A stretch of DNA of 9,142 nt from CAYQZD01 sp964421875 (GTDB lineage: Bacteria; Electryoneota; Tariuqbacteria; Tariuqbacterales; Tariuqbacteraceae): the NCBI GenBank assembly GCA_964421875.1, contig CAYQZD010000141.1, forward strand, positions 1-9,142. The letters are read 5' to 3'. The translations under genes were made by a program, and so were the position numbers. Under the pieces are notes generated by a model. The model saw only the letters and a list, made by a program, of their open reading frames with translations, ran no database searches and was not told where the DNA came from. This document shows, in pieces, positions 1 through 5,484 of this stretch. Every line of letters begins with the position of its first letter. Positions within the stretch are counted from its first letter, which is position 1.

Positions 1-2018
1 TGGTATTAATTCCTCAAGCCCAGAGTATCTTTTTCCTGCTGAACCGGGACTTCGAAGTAAAGAAAATCAGAGTCAACGGCAAGAAACTAAAATTCAAGGT
101 TCTTACCGATTTCGATTGGACCCTGTTCGAGGAGGAAATCGACGCCGATGATTCCCTTTTCTTCAATCGAACTGTGATGGTCAAGGCGAAACTCAAGAAA
201 AAACACTATTCGCTGGATTCCTTGAAACTCAAGGTTGAATACCGCGGCGCGTTGTATGACACTTTGAAAGCCGCTTCCTTCTCCCGGATGAAAATCGCGG
301 ACCAATCCATCGGACTCATCGGCGAAGAGGGGATTTACCTCAGTCCCGAAGCGGTGTATTATCCCTATTTCGACGATAATCTCGCCTATTTTTCCGCTTC
401 CACATACACGCCTGCAGGCTATAAAACCGTGACCGACGGGAAGCTGGCGGCGATGTCCGATAAAAGGAAAATGACCCTCTGCCGCTGGGAAGGGACTTCG
501 CCCACCGACGGTATCTATATCTCCGGGGCGAAATGGGAGATGTTCCGGGATAAAACCGGAGACACCGATATCTACGGCTTCTTCTTCCCTGAAGACACTG
601 CGCTGGGCGACAAATACGTGAAAGCTTCCAAGCGCTATATCGAAATGTACGAAGAGCTATTGGGAGATTATCCCCATCCCAAGTTCGCGGTGGTGGAAAA
701 TTTCTTTCCCACCGGCTATGGGATGCCGTCCTGGACGCTTTTAGGGAGGACGGTGGTGCGGCTGCCCTGGATAGTCAACATCTCCCTGGGGCACGAAGTG
801 TGTCATAACTGGTGGGGCAACGGGGTGTTCGTGGATTATGAATCGGGGAACTGGTGCGAAGGATTGACCACCTACTGCGCGGACTACCTCTACAAGGAGC
901 GGAAGTCTCCGCAGGAAGCAGCGAAATACCGCCGCAACCTGAATCAGGATTACAGTAATTACGTGCGTGAGGCCAACGATTTTCCGCTGTCCGAGTTCAC
1001 ATCGAGGACTGAGACCTACACCAGAGCCATCGGCTACGGAAAGTCCGCGATGGTAATCCATATGCTGCGAATCCAGCTGGGTGAGAAAGATTTCTGGGGC
1101 GGATTGCGCAGGTTTTACCGGGACAACCTCTGGCATAAGGCTTCCTGGGAAGACATCCGGGAGGCTTTCGAAGATCAAACCAAGGATGATCTGGGCTGGT
1201 TCTTCAAGCAGTGGGTTGAGAACACCGGCGCTCCCAGGATTGAAGCTTCCGATATTGAACTGAGCGAGCGTGAGGGTCAGCATATAATCAGCGTTGGGCT
1301 GCAGCAGACGGTTCCACCATTCGAATTAAAAGTACCGGTGACCATCCATTATTCCGACCGTGAAGATACGCGGCGGTATGAAATCAGTCCCGGGGAACAC
1401 GAAATCACCATTGCCTGCGACACCAAGCCTGAAGGCGTCTCCATCGATCCGCACTTCGATGTATTCCGTGTGCTGGACCGAGACGAGTATCCCGCCTCCC
1501 TGTCGGAAGTCATCGGGGCGGATAACCAGATAATCGTCCTCCCCTCCAAAGTCAACGCAGATAAGGGAGAAGCTTACAGGGAATTGGCGGAGACGTTAAA
1601 CGGTGGAGGCAAATTCAGGATAGTCGAAGATTCCCAGGTAAGCGGCTCCGAGATCAGGGAAAATTCACTGCTCTTATTTGGCGCGCCTTATGAAAACACC
1701 CTTTATCCGGTGCTGGAAAGAACAGGTCTCAAGTGGGAAGATTGGATTTCCTATATTGGTGAAGACAACGGATTTATGCTTATGGGAGAAAGTTTCCACG
1801 GGGCGGATATCGCATCAATGATTACGGTGCGGAATCCTGTGAACCGGAATCAGAGCATAGCCGCTTTCCAGGCGGGTTCTGCAATGGAAATAAAACGGGT
1901 GGGCCGGAAGCTTTTTCATTACGGTAAATACAGTTATCTCGCCTTTGAAAGCGGCAAGAATAAGCTTAAGGGCAACTGGGCTGTAACTCGAAGCCCTTTG
2001 CAGAAGAAATTCGACTGA
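1..2018 (+). CDS. M1-family (gluzincin) zinc metallopeptidase, 5' end missing
   Basis: The reading frame is open from the first complete codon at base 3 to the TGA at 2016-2018 (671 residues visible), so the gene starts before the window; the internal GTG/ATG at 174-179 is not the real start because the upstream codons continue the M1 N-terminal beta domain. Counting from base 3, the zinc site is HEVCH at residues 264-268 (792-806) and the third ligand Glu is at 286 in NWCEG, exactly 18 residues after the second His, as in M1. A Tyr at 345 (1035-1037, in GYGKSAM) matches the M1 transition-state Tyr. The usual GxMEN substrate-anchoring motif reads GYGMPSW at 238-244, so its Glu and Asn are absent. 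After the catalytic domain comes a beta domain ending near DPHFDVFRVLD and then an unnamed alpha/beta-looking C-terminal region (about 160 residues). Likely role: hydrolysis of peptides; whether it is a true aminopeptidase is uncertain. The location cannot be judged without the N-terminus. Confidence 0.9.
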   Translation, partial: VLIPQAQSIFFLLNRDFEVKKIRVNGKKLKFKVLTDFDWTLFEEEIDADDSLFFNRTVMVKAKLKKKHYSLDSLKLKVEYRGALYDTLKAASFSRMKIADQSIGLIGEEGIYLSPEAVYYPYFDDNLAYFSASTYTPAGYKTVTDGKLAAMSDKRKMTLCRWEGTSPTDGIYISGAKWEMFRDKTGDTDIYGFFFPEDTALGDKYVKASKRYIEMYEELLGDYPHPKFAVVENFFPTGYGMPSWTLLGRTVVRLPWIVNISLGHEVCHNWWGNGVFVDYESGNWCEGLTTYCADYLYKERKSPQEAAKYRRNLNQDYSNYVREANDFPLSEFTSRTETYTRAIGYGKSAMVIHMLRIQLGEKDFWGGLRRFYRDNLWHKASWEDIREAFEDQTKDDLGWFFKQWVENTGAPRIEASDIELSEREGQHIISVGLQQTVPPFELKVPVTIHYSDREDTRRYEISPGEHEITIACDTKPEGVSIDPHFDVFRVLDRDEYPASLSEVIGADNQIIVLPSKVNADKGEAYRELAETLNGGGKFRIVEDSQVSGSEIRENSLLLFGAPYENTLYPVLERTGLKWEDWISYIGEDNGFMLMGESFHGADIASMITVRNPVNRNQSIAAFQAGSAMEIKRVGRKLFHYGKYSYLAFESGKNKLKGNWAVTRSPLQKKFD

Positions 2019-2329
2019 AACTCTGCGAGGTGATTTTCTTTGAGTGCTTTCCCCAATAATGATGATGATTATGATAATGAAAATGATGAGGGCGCAGCTT
2101 TTGAAATCCCTCATTGGCGCGGGCATTGTTATCAATAGCCCCCTCTCAGGTAATATACACATTTACTGAACATTTGTCAAGTATTTTGGGGAGAAATTTT
2201 AAAATTTTTGTAAGTGTATATATTACATTATGTTGGGAGGGTATATTTTATTCTGTTTTTTTGGCGGGTTATGAACACGACCTACGATTTGGTGGTTGGA
2301 GATTGATGGTTGGTGGAGAGAGATTCACT

Positions 2330-2356
2330 GGCTATTGCGGCTATTATGGCTATTAA
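2330..2356. repeat. three 9-bp tandem units (GGCTATTNN)
   Basis: GGCTATTGC, GGCTATTAT and GGCTATTAA follow one another without gaps. The first seven bases are identical in all three. This is probably slippage-derived simple sequence; no gene is attached to it. Confidence 0.6.
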
Positions 2357-2374
2357 AAACCACAGACTGCGGAG

Positions 2375-2412
2375 ATTGCCGCCGGGTGCGGGTGAACCTG
2401 CATTACGGCAAT
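2375..2412. repeat. degenerate hairpin with GTGCGGG loop
   Basis: A 7-bp outer stem (ATTGCCG at 2375-2381, CGGCAAT at 2406-2412) encloses an inner GGT/ACC stem (2385-2387 / 2396-2398) around a loop containing GCGGG. The loop resembles that of the two perfect hairpins downstream, so this may be a decayed member of the same family. Confidence 0.4.
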
Positions 2413-2459
2413 GACAGGTCTCAGCTGCGTAAAGACATAACATAACGGCATAGTATTAA

Positions 2460-2487
2460 TGTAGCAGAGTGCGGGGACTCTGCTACA
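2460..2487. repeat. 11-bp perfect hairpin, loop GCGGGG
   Basis: The arm TGTAGCAGAGT (2460-2470) pairs perfectly with ACTCTGCTACA (2477-2487) around the 6-nt loop GCGGGG. No U-tract follows, so it does not look like an intrinsic terminator. It has the same architecture and nearly the same loop as the hairpin at 2576-2603. Confidence 0.8.
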
Positions 2488-2575
2488 CATCAGGTTTTGT
2501 GATTAGTGGTATTTAAAGGATTTCTTGCGGGAGGAGGAGGGAATAATACGCTGCCAGCCAGAACAGTGAACATAA

Positions 2576-2603
2576 TGCTGCCGGGTGCGGAGACCCGGCA
2601 GCA
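2576..2603. repeat. 11-bp perfect hairpin, loop GCGGAG
   Basis: The arm TGCTGCCGGGT (2576-2586) pairs perfectly with ACCCGGCAGCA (2593-2603) around the loop GCGGAG. It lies 27 bp before the GGAGG ribosome-binding site of the DUF2007-type gene, so it could be transcribed in that gene's leader. Relative to the 2460-2487 hairpin, four stem positions differ and all four are compensated on the other arm. Confidence 0.8.
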
Positions 2604-2639
2604 CGGTCAGCATATTCGAAAGGAAATAACGGAGGCGAT

Positions 2640-2888
2640 ATGCCCCAGCGCGATAAGGTTAAGTGGGTTCCTTTGCATGAACTACCGGGTAAGGTTTATG
2701 CCGATATGGTGATGGAGGTATTGAAGAGCCGGGGTATCCCCTGCTACCTCAGGTCTCTCTACGGTTCCGGTGCGGTGGGGGTGGTTTCCGGCACGGATTT
2801 GGTTGGTTCACGGGACCTGATTATGGTGCCTGAGGAGAAGTTCGAAGAGGCTCAGGGAGTTTTGCACGATATGTTCGACCATATTTAA
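2640..2888 (+). CDS. DUF2007-type small protein
   Basis: An 82-residue protein with no signal peptide or membrane segment. The ATG at 2640 is chosen because a strong GGAGG lies at 2631-2635, 4 nt upstream. The layout fits the DUF2007 family ('putative signal transducing protein'): an opening beta strand (KWVPLHEL, residues 8-15), a helix (VYADMVMEVLKSRGI, 19-33), a second strand (PCYLRS), a glycine-rich middle (YGSGAVGVVSG, 41-51), a strand ending in the typical LIMVPEE (60-66), and a final helix (KFEEAQGVLHDMF). The length is typical of the family. The biochemical function of DUF2007 is not established; the fold is ACT/ferredoxin-like and often sits near regulators or proteases. The family call is from pattern recognition, not a profile search. 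A repeat element begins 3 bp after the stop codon. Confidence 0.7.
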   Translation: MPQRDKVKWVPLHELPGKVYADMVMEVLKSRGIPCYLRSLYGSGAVGVVSGTDLVGSRDLIMVPEEKFEEAQGVLHDMFDHI

Positions 2889-2947
2889 CATGAATTATTC
2901 ATAAACTGATTAAAAACAGACAGGATTTACAGGATTTTTAATTAAAA

Positions 2948-3071
2948 GTAAGAATTTAGTATTATAAAGTTGCAGATACGATGTCTTTCTGGCGCAGCCG
3001 GAATCCTTCCGGAGAAGAGGGATCAGCCGTACGGCTGATGACGAATGCGCTTCATATCAGTAAAGTGTTAC
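2948..3071 (-). repeat. dispersed core repeat, copy 1
   Basis: The repeat runs from GTAAGAATTTAG to AAAGTGTTAC and aligns along its length with 6731-6861 (same orientation) and with the reverse complement of 8854-8978. Shared blocks in order are a TAAGA..TTAG/TAGCT start, an AAAGT/GAAGT block, a GGCGCAGCCGGAATCC-type block, the palindrome GCCGTACGGC (shared with the 8854 copy), and a TTCAYAT..GTAAAGTGTTAC end. Strand assignment is arbitrary: the 8854-8978 copy is taken as plus. Confidence 0.75.
3022..3039. repeat. 18-bp perfect palindrome in the core repeat
   Basis: ATCAGCCGTACGGCTGAT reads the same on both strands. Its centre GCCGTACGGC is kept in the copy at 8890-8899 but is replaced in the copy at 6731-6861. 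It has no loop, so it would act as a cruciform or a dimeric binding site rather than a simple RNA hairpin. Confidence 0.75.
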
Positions 3072-3161
3072 AATTCTTTAAAAATATGAGACCTATCCTG
3101 TTTATCTTGTAAATCTTGTCAAATTCATGAATTAATAAGGTTAAGTCTTAGCCTCGTTATC

Positions 3162-3179
3162 TTCGATTCAATTATCGAA
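3162..3179. promoter_or_regulatory. short inverted repeat before the Smr gene
   Basis: TTCGAT (3162-3167) and ATCGAA (3174-3179) form a 6-bp inverted repeat with a 6-nt AT-rich spacer, ending 16 bp before the ATG. It could be a small operator or a leader hairpin. It may equally be chance in AT-rich DNA. Confidence 0.25.
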
Positions 3180-3195
3180 TCCGGGAACTTTTTTT

Positions 3196-3597
3196 ATGGG
3201 AAAATACTCTCAAGAGCATTGGGAGATGGTAAAATGGCTGCAAAACCACGAGATCTCCCTTGGCGAAAAGTACGACCTGGAAAATGCTCCCCGTTATGGG
3301 AAGAAGCGTAAGAAACCTCGACAACCATCACGGGAGCCGGAAGACACGCTGGACCTGCACGGGATGACGGTGGAAGAATCTTCGATGAGAATCAAGTCGT
3401 TCATTTTGACCAGCAAGCTTAAGGGTTTGTATCTGGTGAAGATAATTCATGGCAAGGGTTTGCACAGCCCGGGGGAATCGAAATTGAAGGCTTTGGTGGT
3501 CGAATATCTTAACAGCGAAGTCAAGAAGATGATTTCGGCCTGGGAACACGCGCCGCCGAATCAGGGCGGTGAGGGGGCGGTGCTGGTTTATCTATGA
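3196..3597 (+). CDS. stand-alone Smr-domain protein
   Basis: A 133-residue soluble protein. Residues 1-48 form a charged, Lys/Arg-rich lead-in (KKRKKPRQPSR at 37-47). Residues 51-133 are the Smr domain (small MutS-related): DLHG at 53-56, a helix (MTVEESSMRIKSFILT, 57-72), the strand VKIIHGKGLHS (81-91) carrying the conserved HGKG, and the C-terminal GGEGAVLVYL (124-133), which closes the domain with the usual glycine-rich loop and strand. Smr domains act as nucleases or nucleic-acid binders; the family is also seen fused to MutS2, but there is no MutS core here. The start at 3196 is the first ATG in frame; only a weak GGGA lies upstream (3183-3186). The substrate cannot be inferred. Flanks on both sides are repeat-derived DNA, so it is probably transcribed alone. 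Confidence 0.85.
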   Translation: MGKYSQEHWEMVKWLQNHEISLGEKYDLENAPRYGKKRKKPRQPSREPEDTLDLHGMTVEESSMRIKSFILTSKLKGLYLVKIIHGKGLHSPGESKLKALVVEYLNSEVKKMISAWEHAPPNQGGEGAVLVYL

Positions 3598-3599
3598 TG

Positions 3600-3637
3600 G
3601 AATGATGAATGATGAACACTGAATGATGAATGATGAA
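3600..3637. repeat. direct repeat of a 17-mer built from ATGATGAA
   Basis: The same 17-mer, GAATGATGAATGATGAA, occurs at 3600-3616 and 3621-3637, separated by CACT, and a further GATGATGAA follows at 3642-3650. It starts 3 bp after the Smr stop codon. It is simple-sequence repeat with no coding value. Confidence 0.7.
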
Positions 3638-3966
3638 TCGGGATGATGAATTTGAACGCATTCCCACGAGTGAGCAAGAGACGAGGGAGAGATTCTTCAC
3701 TCCAGCTGCGCCGGGTTCAGAATGACAGCGTGCTGGACACGACAGAAGCATAGTAAAGTGTCAAGTATCAAGTGACAAGTCCGCGCTGGAGAGCCCCGCT
3801 CCGGATTCCGGTTTGCCAGTCTGTCCGACAATACACAATTCCTTGCTATGCCATTCTGAACGTAGTGAAGAATCTATTGTTTATAATAGAATTACAAAAA
3901 ATGCAGATGCTTCGCTTCGCTCAGCATGACATATTATCAGACAGTCTGTTCGCCGGAATGACGGGT

Positions 3967-3986
3967 GGTGGGTTATAGAACCCACC
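3967..3986. repeat. 8-bp perfect hairpin GGTGGGTT/AACCCACC
   Basis: GGTGGGTT (3967-3974) pairs with AACCCACC (3979-3986) around ATAG. A weaker relative (GGCGGGTTGAAATCCAGCC) is seen at 4069-4087. There is no U-tract. Confidence 0.7.
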
Positions 3987-4003
3987 CTACAACTGTAGGT
4001 CTG

Positions 4004-4029
4004 CATTCCCACGCCGGAGCGTGGGAACG
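4004..4029. repeat. 11-bp hairpin CATTCCCACGC/GCGTGGGAACG
   Basis: The arms at 4004-4014 and 4019-4029 pair over 11 positions with one G-T wobble around the tetraloop CGGA. One arm-like fragment, GCATTCCCACGAG, occurs earlier at 3658-3670, which suggests a family of such elements. Confidence 0.7.
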
Positions 4030-4042
4030 AGGAAAAAGAAGG

Positions 4043-4061
4043 ATTCCGGCTGCGCCGGAAT
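4043..4061. repeat. 8-bp hairpin ATTCCGGC/GCCGGAAT
   Basis: ATTCCGGC (4043-4050) and GCCGGAAT (4054-4061) pair perfectly around TGC. The same CATTCCGGC..GCCGGAAT palindrome is embedded in the dispersed core repeat (6769-6788, and more degenerate at 2991-3004 and 8920-8939), so this may be a solo piece of that repeat. Confidence 0.65.
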
Positions 4062-4159
4062 GAGTGGTGGCGGGTTGAAATCCAGCCTACATAGTCTTGA
4101 ATAATTGATAGGAATTGATTATATTTAGATTTATGTTTTTTCCAGTCCACTTCATTTCA

Positions 4160-4165
4160 TATAAT
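4160..4165 (+). promoter_or_regulatory. candidate -10 box for the lipoprotein/OMP pair
   Basis: A perfect TATAAT lies 35 bp before the TTG start, which would give a leader of about 29 nt. The expected -35 position (4135-4142) is only a T-run, so this would be a promoter with a poor -35 or an alternative sigma-factor arrangement. It is the first unique sequence after the repeat patchwork. Confidence 0.35.
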
Positions 4166-4200
4166 ATTATTACTCATCCAATAGGGAACAGCATCGGATA

Positions 4201-5484
4201 TTGAAAAACGCACCGCTTTCCATAGCGTTATCGCTTCTGTTGCTTGGGGGTTGCGCGGAGCATGACGGTAAGGTCGGCAAGGGTATTATGGACCCTTCAT
4301 TGGAAGGTGAAGTATTCGAGACCACCTTATACCCTTCCGATTTCCAGACACCCGCCAGCGCATATTACGGCACTCAAATCAACACCGGTCAAAGCCTCAA
4401 CCTTTATGTTGGCGAGTACAAGGGGGTTAGAGCCAGATTTCTGATGAAATTCAACGATTTCCTGGTTTTGCCTGACAGCTTCTCCTTGAATTCGGCGGAA
4501 ATCAGTGTTACCTCCGGGGAAGTTTTCGCCGACACCGCGAACCTTCCTTCAAACTCCCTCGATGTGTCAGTCCATAATATCGACGACATTTTACCTTCCG
4601 CCGATTGGCATGAGAGTTCGGTCACCTGGGACAGCCTTATCGACTGGGAGCAGACCGCCATCGCTCAATTCTCCCTTCCCGCCGATTTGGACACTCACAC
4701 TCACTCCTTCGATATCGACATAGCCACAGTTACCGGTTGGATTTACGCCGATTCCCTGAGTCCCAATATGGGCTTGTTATTCGATTATTCCGGGGAGCCG
4801 GATTTTATGCGGCAGTTTTATTCCTCGGAGAATCCTCCGCAGGACAGCGTTTTGAAACCTCAGATGGAGTTGGTTTTTGTCCCCTTCGAACAGGACACGG
4901 CTGACACATCGGTCTGGATAGAGGGCGAGAGCGACACAGTCAAGGTTTACGCCACCAACGATGTTTACGTCGCATTAGATTCCGCGGCGCTGGATGAATC
5001 GTATTTGTATATCGGCCGCACCATCACTTACCGCACCTTGTTCCGGTTTTCGCCGGCGGAGTTGACGGTCGATTCTTTGCCGTTGTTCCCGCAGTTCGGC
5101 GCATATATCAATTTGGCTGAATTCATTGTTTTTATTGACAGCGAGAATCCGCTTTATCTGGGTGAGAAGATATCCTCCGTGGCCACCGCCAGGATGGAGG
5201 ACACCACCTGGTTTGAGGACCCTGCTAACGCTTCCTACGATCCTCAATATTACGGGCTTCCCACATCCGTGAGCGGAGATTCTTTAGCGCTAAATGTAAC
5301 CTACCTTTTCAGTCAATGGGTGGAACATCCGGAGGAGAATTTCGGTTTTGCGGTTCGTTTCGCCAACGAGGGTAATGAGATGGCGCGCGTCCCCATTTGG
5401 AATCCGGCGCCGGATGACACAATATCCGTAAAACGACCTTATTTTCATGTGATATGCACGAGGCTGCCCAATGAGAATCCGTAG
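4201..5484 (+). CDS. lipoprotein with two DNRLRE-like beta domains, TTG start
   Basis: A 427-residue protein. The TTG at 4201 is the best start: it gives a textbook lipoprotein signal (hydrophobic stretch 6-15, lipobox LGGC, lipidated Cys18), and no ATG or GTG exists in frame nearby upstream. An AGGGA at 4183-4187 is rather far away (13 nt). The +2 residue is Ala, not Asp, consistent with outer-membrane sorting by Lol rules. Two related beta-rich halves follow: half 1 (about 40-228) with YVGEYKGVRARFLMKF at 69-84, WHESSVTW at 136-143 and a closing PQMELVF; half 2 (about 246-420) with YLYIGRTITYRTLFRF at 268-283, TTWFEDP at 335-341 and a closing KRPYFHVI. The pattern 'YxG..R.L.kF ... W.E..vTW' resembles DNRLRE/CBM96-type domains, known from secreted, sugar-binding or surface-anchoring proteins. 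No catalytic motif is seen. The gene overlaps the next by 14 nt, so the two are very probably co-translated. Confidence 0.7.
   Translation: MKNAPLSIALSLLLLGGCAEHDGKVGKGIMDPSLEGEVFETTLYPSDFQTPASAYYGTQINTGQSLNLYVGEYKGVRARFLMKFNDFLVLPDSFSLNSAEISVTSGEVFADTANLPSNSLDVSVHNIDDILPSADWHESSVTWDSLIDWEQTAIAQFSLPADLDTHTHSFDIDIATVTGWIYADSLSPNMGLLFDYSGEPDFMRQFYSSENPPQDSVLKPQMELVFVPFEQDTADTSVWIEGESDTVKVYATNDVYVALDSAALDESYLYIGRTITYRTLFRFSPAELTVDSLPLFPQFGAYINLAEFIVFIDSENPLYLGEKISSVATARMEDTTWFEDPANASYDPQYYGLPTSVSGDSLALNVTYLFSQWVEHPEENFGFAVRFANEGNEMARVPIWNPAPDDTISVKRPYFHVICTRLPNENP

Larger units (their letters stand above)
2019..2639. other. 621-bp non-coding gap with hairpins and low-complexity DNA
   Basis: No convincing gene is visible on either strand. 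From the left it holds a GAT/AAT-rich low-complexity run (about 2056-2093), a very AT-rich stretch (about 2150-2260) with a 14-bp self-complementary run AAATTTTAAAATTT at 2194-2207, three 9-bp tandem units starting GGCTATT (2330-2356), a degenerate hairpin at 2375-2412, and two strong hairpins at 2460-2487 and 2576-2603, listed separately. The gap ends in the GGAGG ribosome-binding site of the next gene. No intrinsic terminator with a U-tract is evident after the peptidase gene. Confidence 0.6.
2892..3134. mobile_element. MITE-like element, copy 1
   Basis: About 243 bp fill nearly all of the gap between the DUF2007-type and Smr genes. The left terminus GACAGGATTTACAGGAT (2919-2935) and the reverse complement of the right terminus, GACAAGATTTACAAGAT (3104-3120), match at 15 of 17 positions, forming terminal inverted repeats. 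Between them lies a 124-bp core (2948-3071) found twice more in the window. The core contains an 18-bp perfect palindrome (3022-3039). No reading frame for a transposase is present, so any movement would need help in trans. CATGAATTA occurs on both sides (2889-2897 and 3126-3134), which might be a target duplication, but its left copy overlaps GAATTATTCATAA, which also flanks the other element. Exact ends are uncertain. Confidence 0.6.
3598..4100. repeat. patchwork of several short repeat families
   Basis: This stretch has no credible gene. In order it holds the 17-mer direct repeat; an ATTCTTCACTCCAGCTGCGC..GTTCAGAATGACA block (about 3691-3728); a GTGTCAAGTATCAAGTGACA run (3758-3777); a CATTCTGAACGTAGTGAAGAATC block (3851-3873) facing CTTCGCTTCGCTCAGCATGACA (3909-3930); and three hairpins listed separately (3967-3986, 4004-4029, 4043-4061). 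The CATTCTGAAC..GAAGAATC block also appears in inverted, diverged form at about 3691-3728. Frames through this region, including an 89-codon one on the minus strand, are made of these repeats. Confidence 0.65.

Noticed and set aside
174..179. GTG/ATG as start of the peptidase gene
   Set aside because: The frame is open back to base 3 and the upstream residues (FFLLNRDFEVKKIRVNGKKL) fit the M1 N-terminal beta domain, so these are internal codons.
741..1283. 180-codon open frame on the minus strand
   Set aside because: It lies fully inside the M1 peptidase gene, antisense over the zinc site; its translation shows no recognisable domain, and the plus strand carries the conserved motifs.
1815..2162. 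115-codon minus-strand frame with an Ile run
   Set aside because: The Ile run is just the complement of the GAT/AAT low-complexity stretch, and the rest is antisense to the peptidase C-terminus.
2506..2712. 68-codon plus-strand frame crossing the 2576-2603 hairpin
   Set aside because: It overlaps the DUF2007-type gene in another frame, lacks its own ribosome-binding site and is mostly hairpin sequence.
2889..3134. CATGAATTA on both sides of the first MITE-like element as a target-site duplication
   Set aside because: The left copy overlaps GAATTATTCATAA, which recurs at the other element, so part of it belongs to the element or its preferred target; not safe to call a duplication.
2330..4100. 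Possible CRISPR array
   Set aside because: The repeats differ in sequence and spacing; no regular 24-40 bp direct repeat with equal spacers, and no cas gene.
3881..4150. 89-codon minus-strand frame with an HAERSEAS-like segment
   Set aside because: It is a translation of the CATTCTGA/CTTCGCTTCGCTCAG repeat families, a common source of false small proteins.
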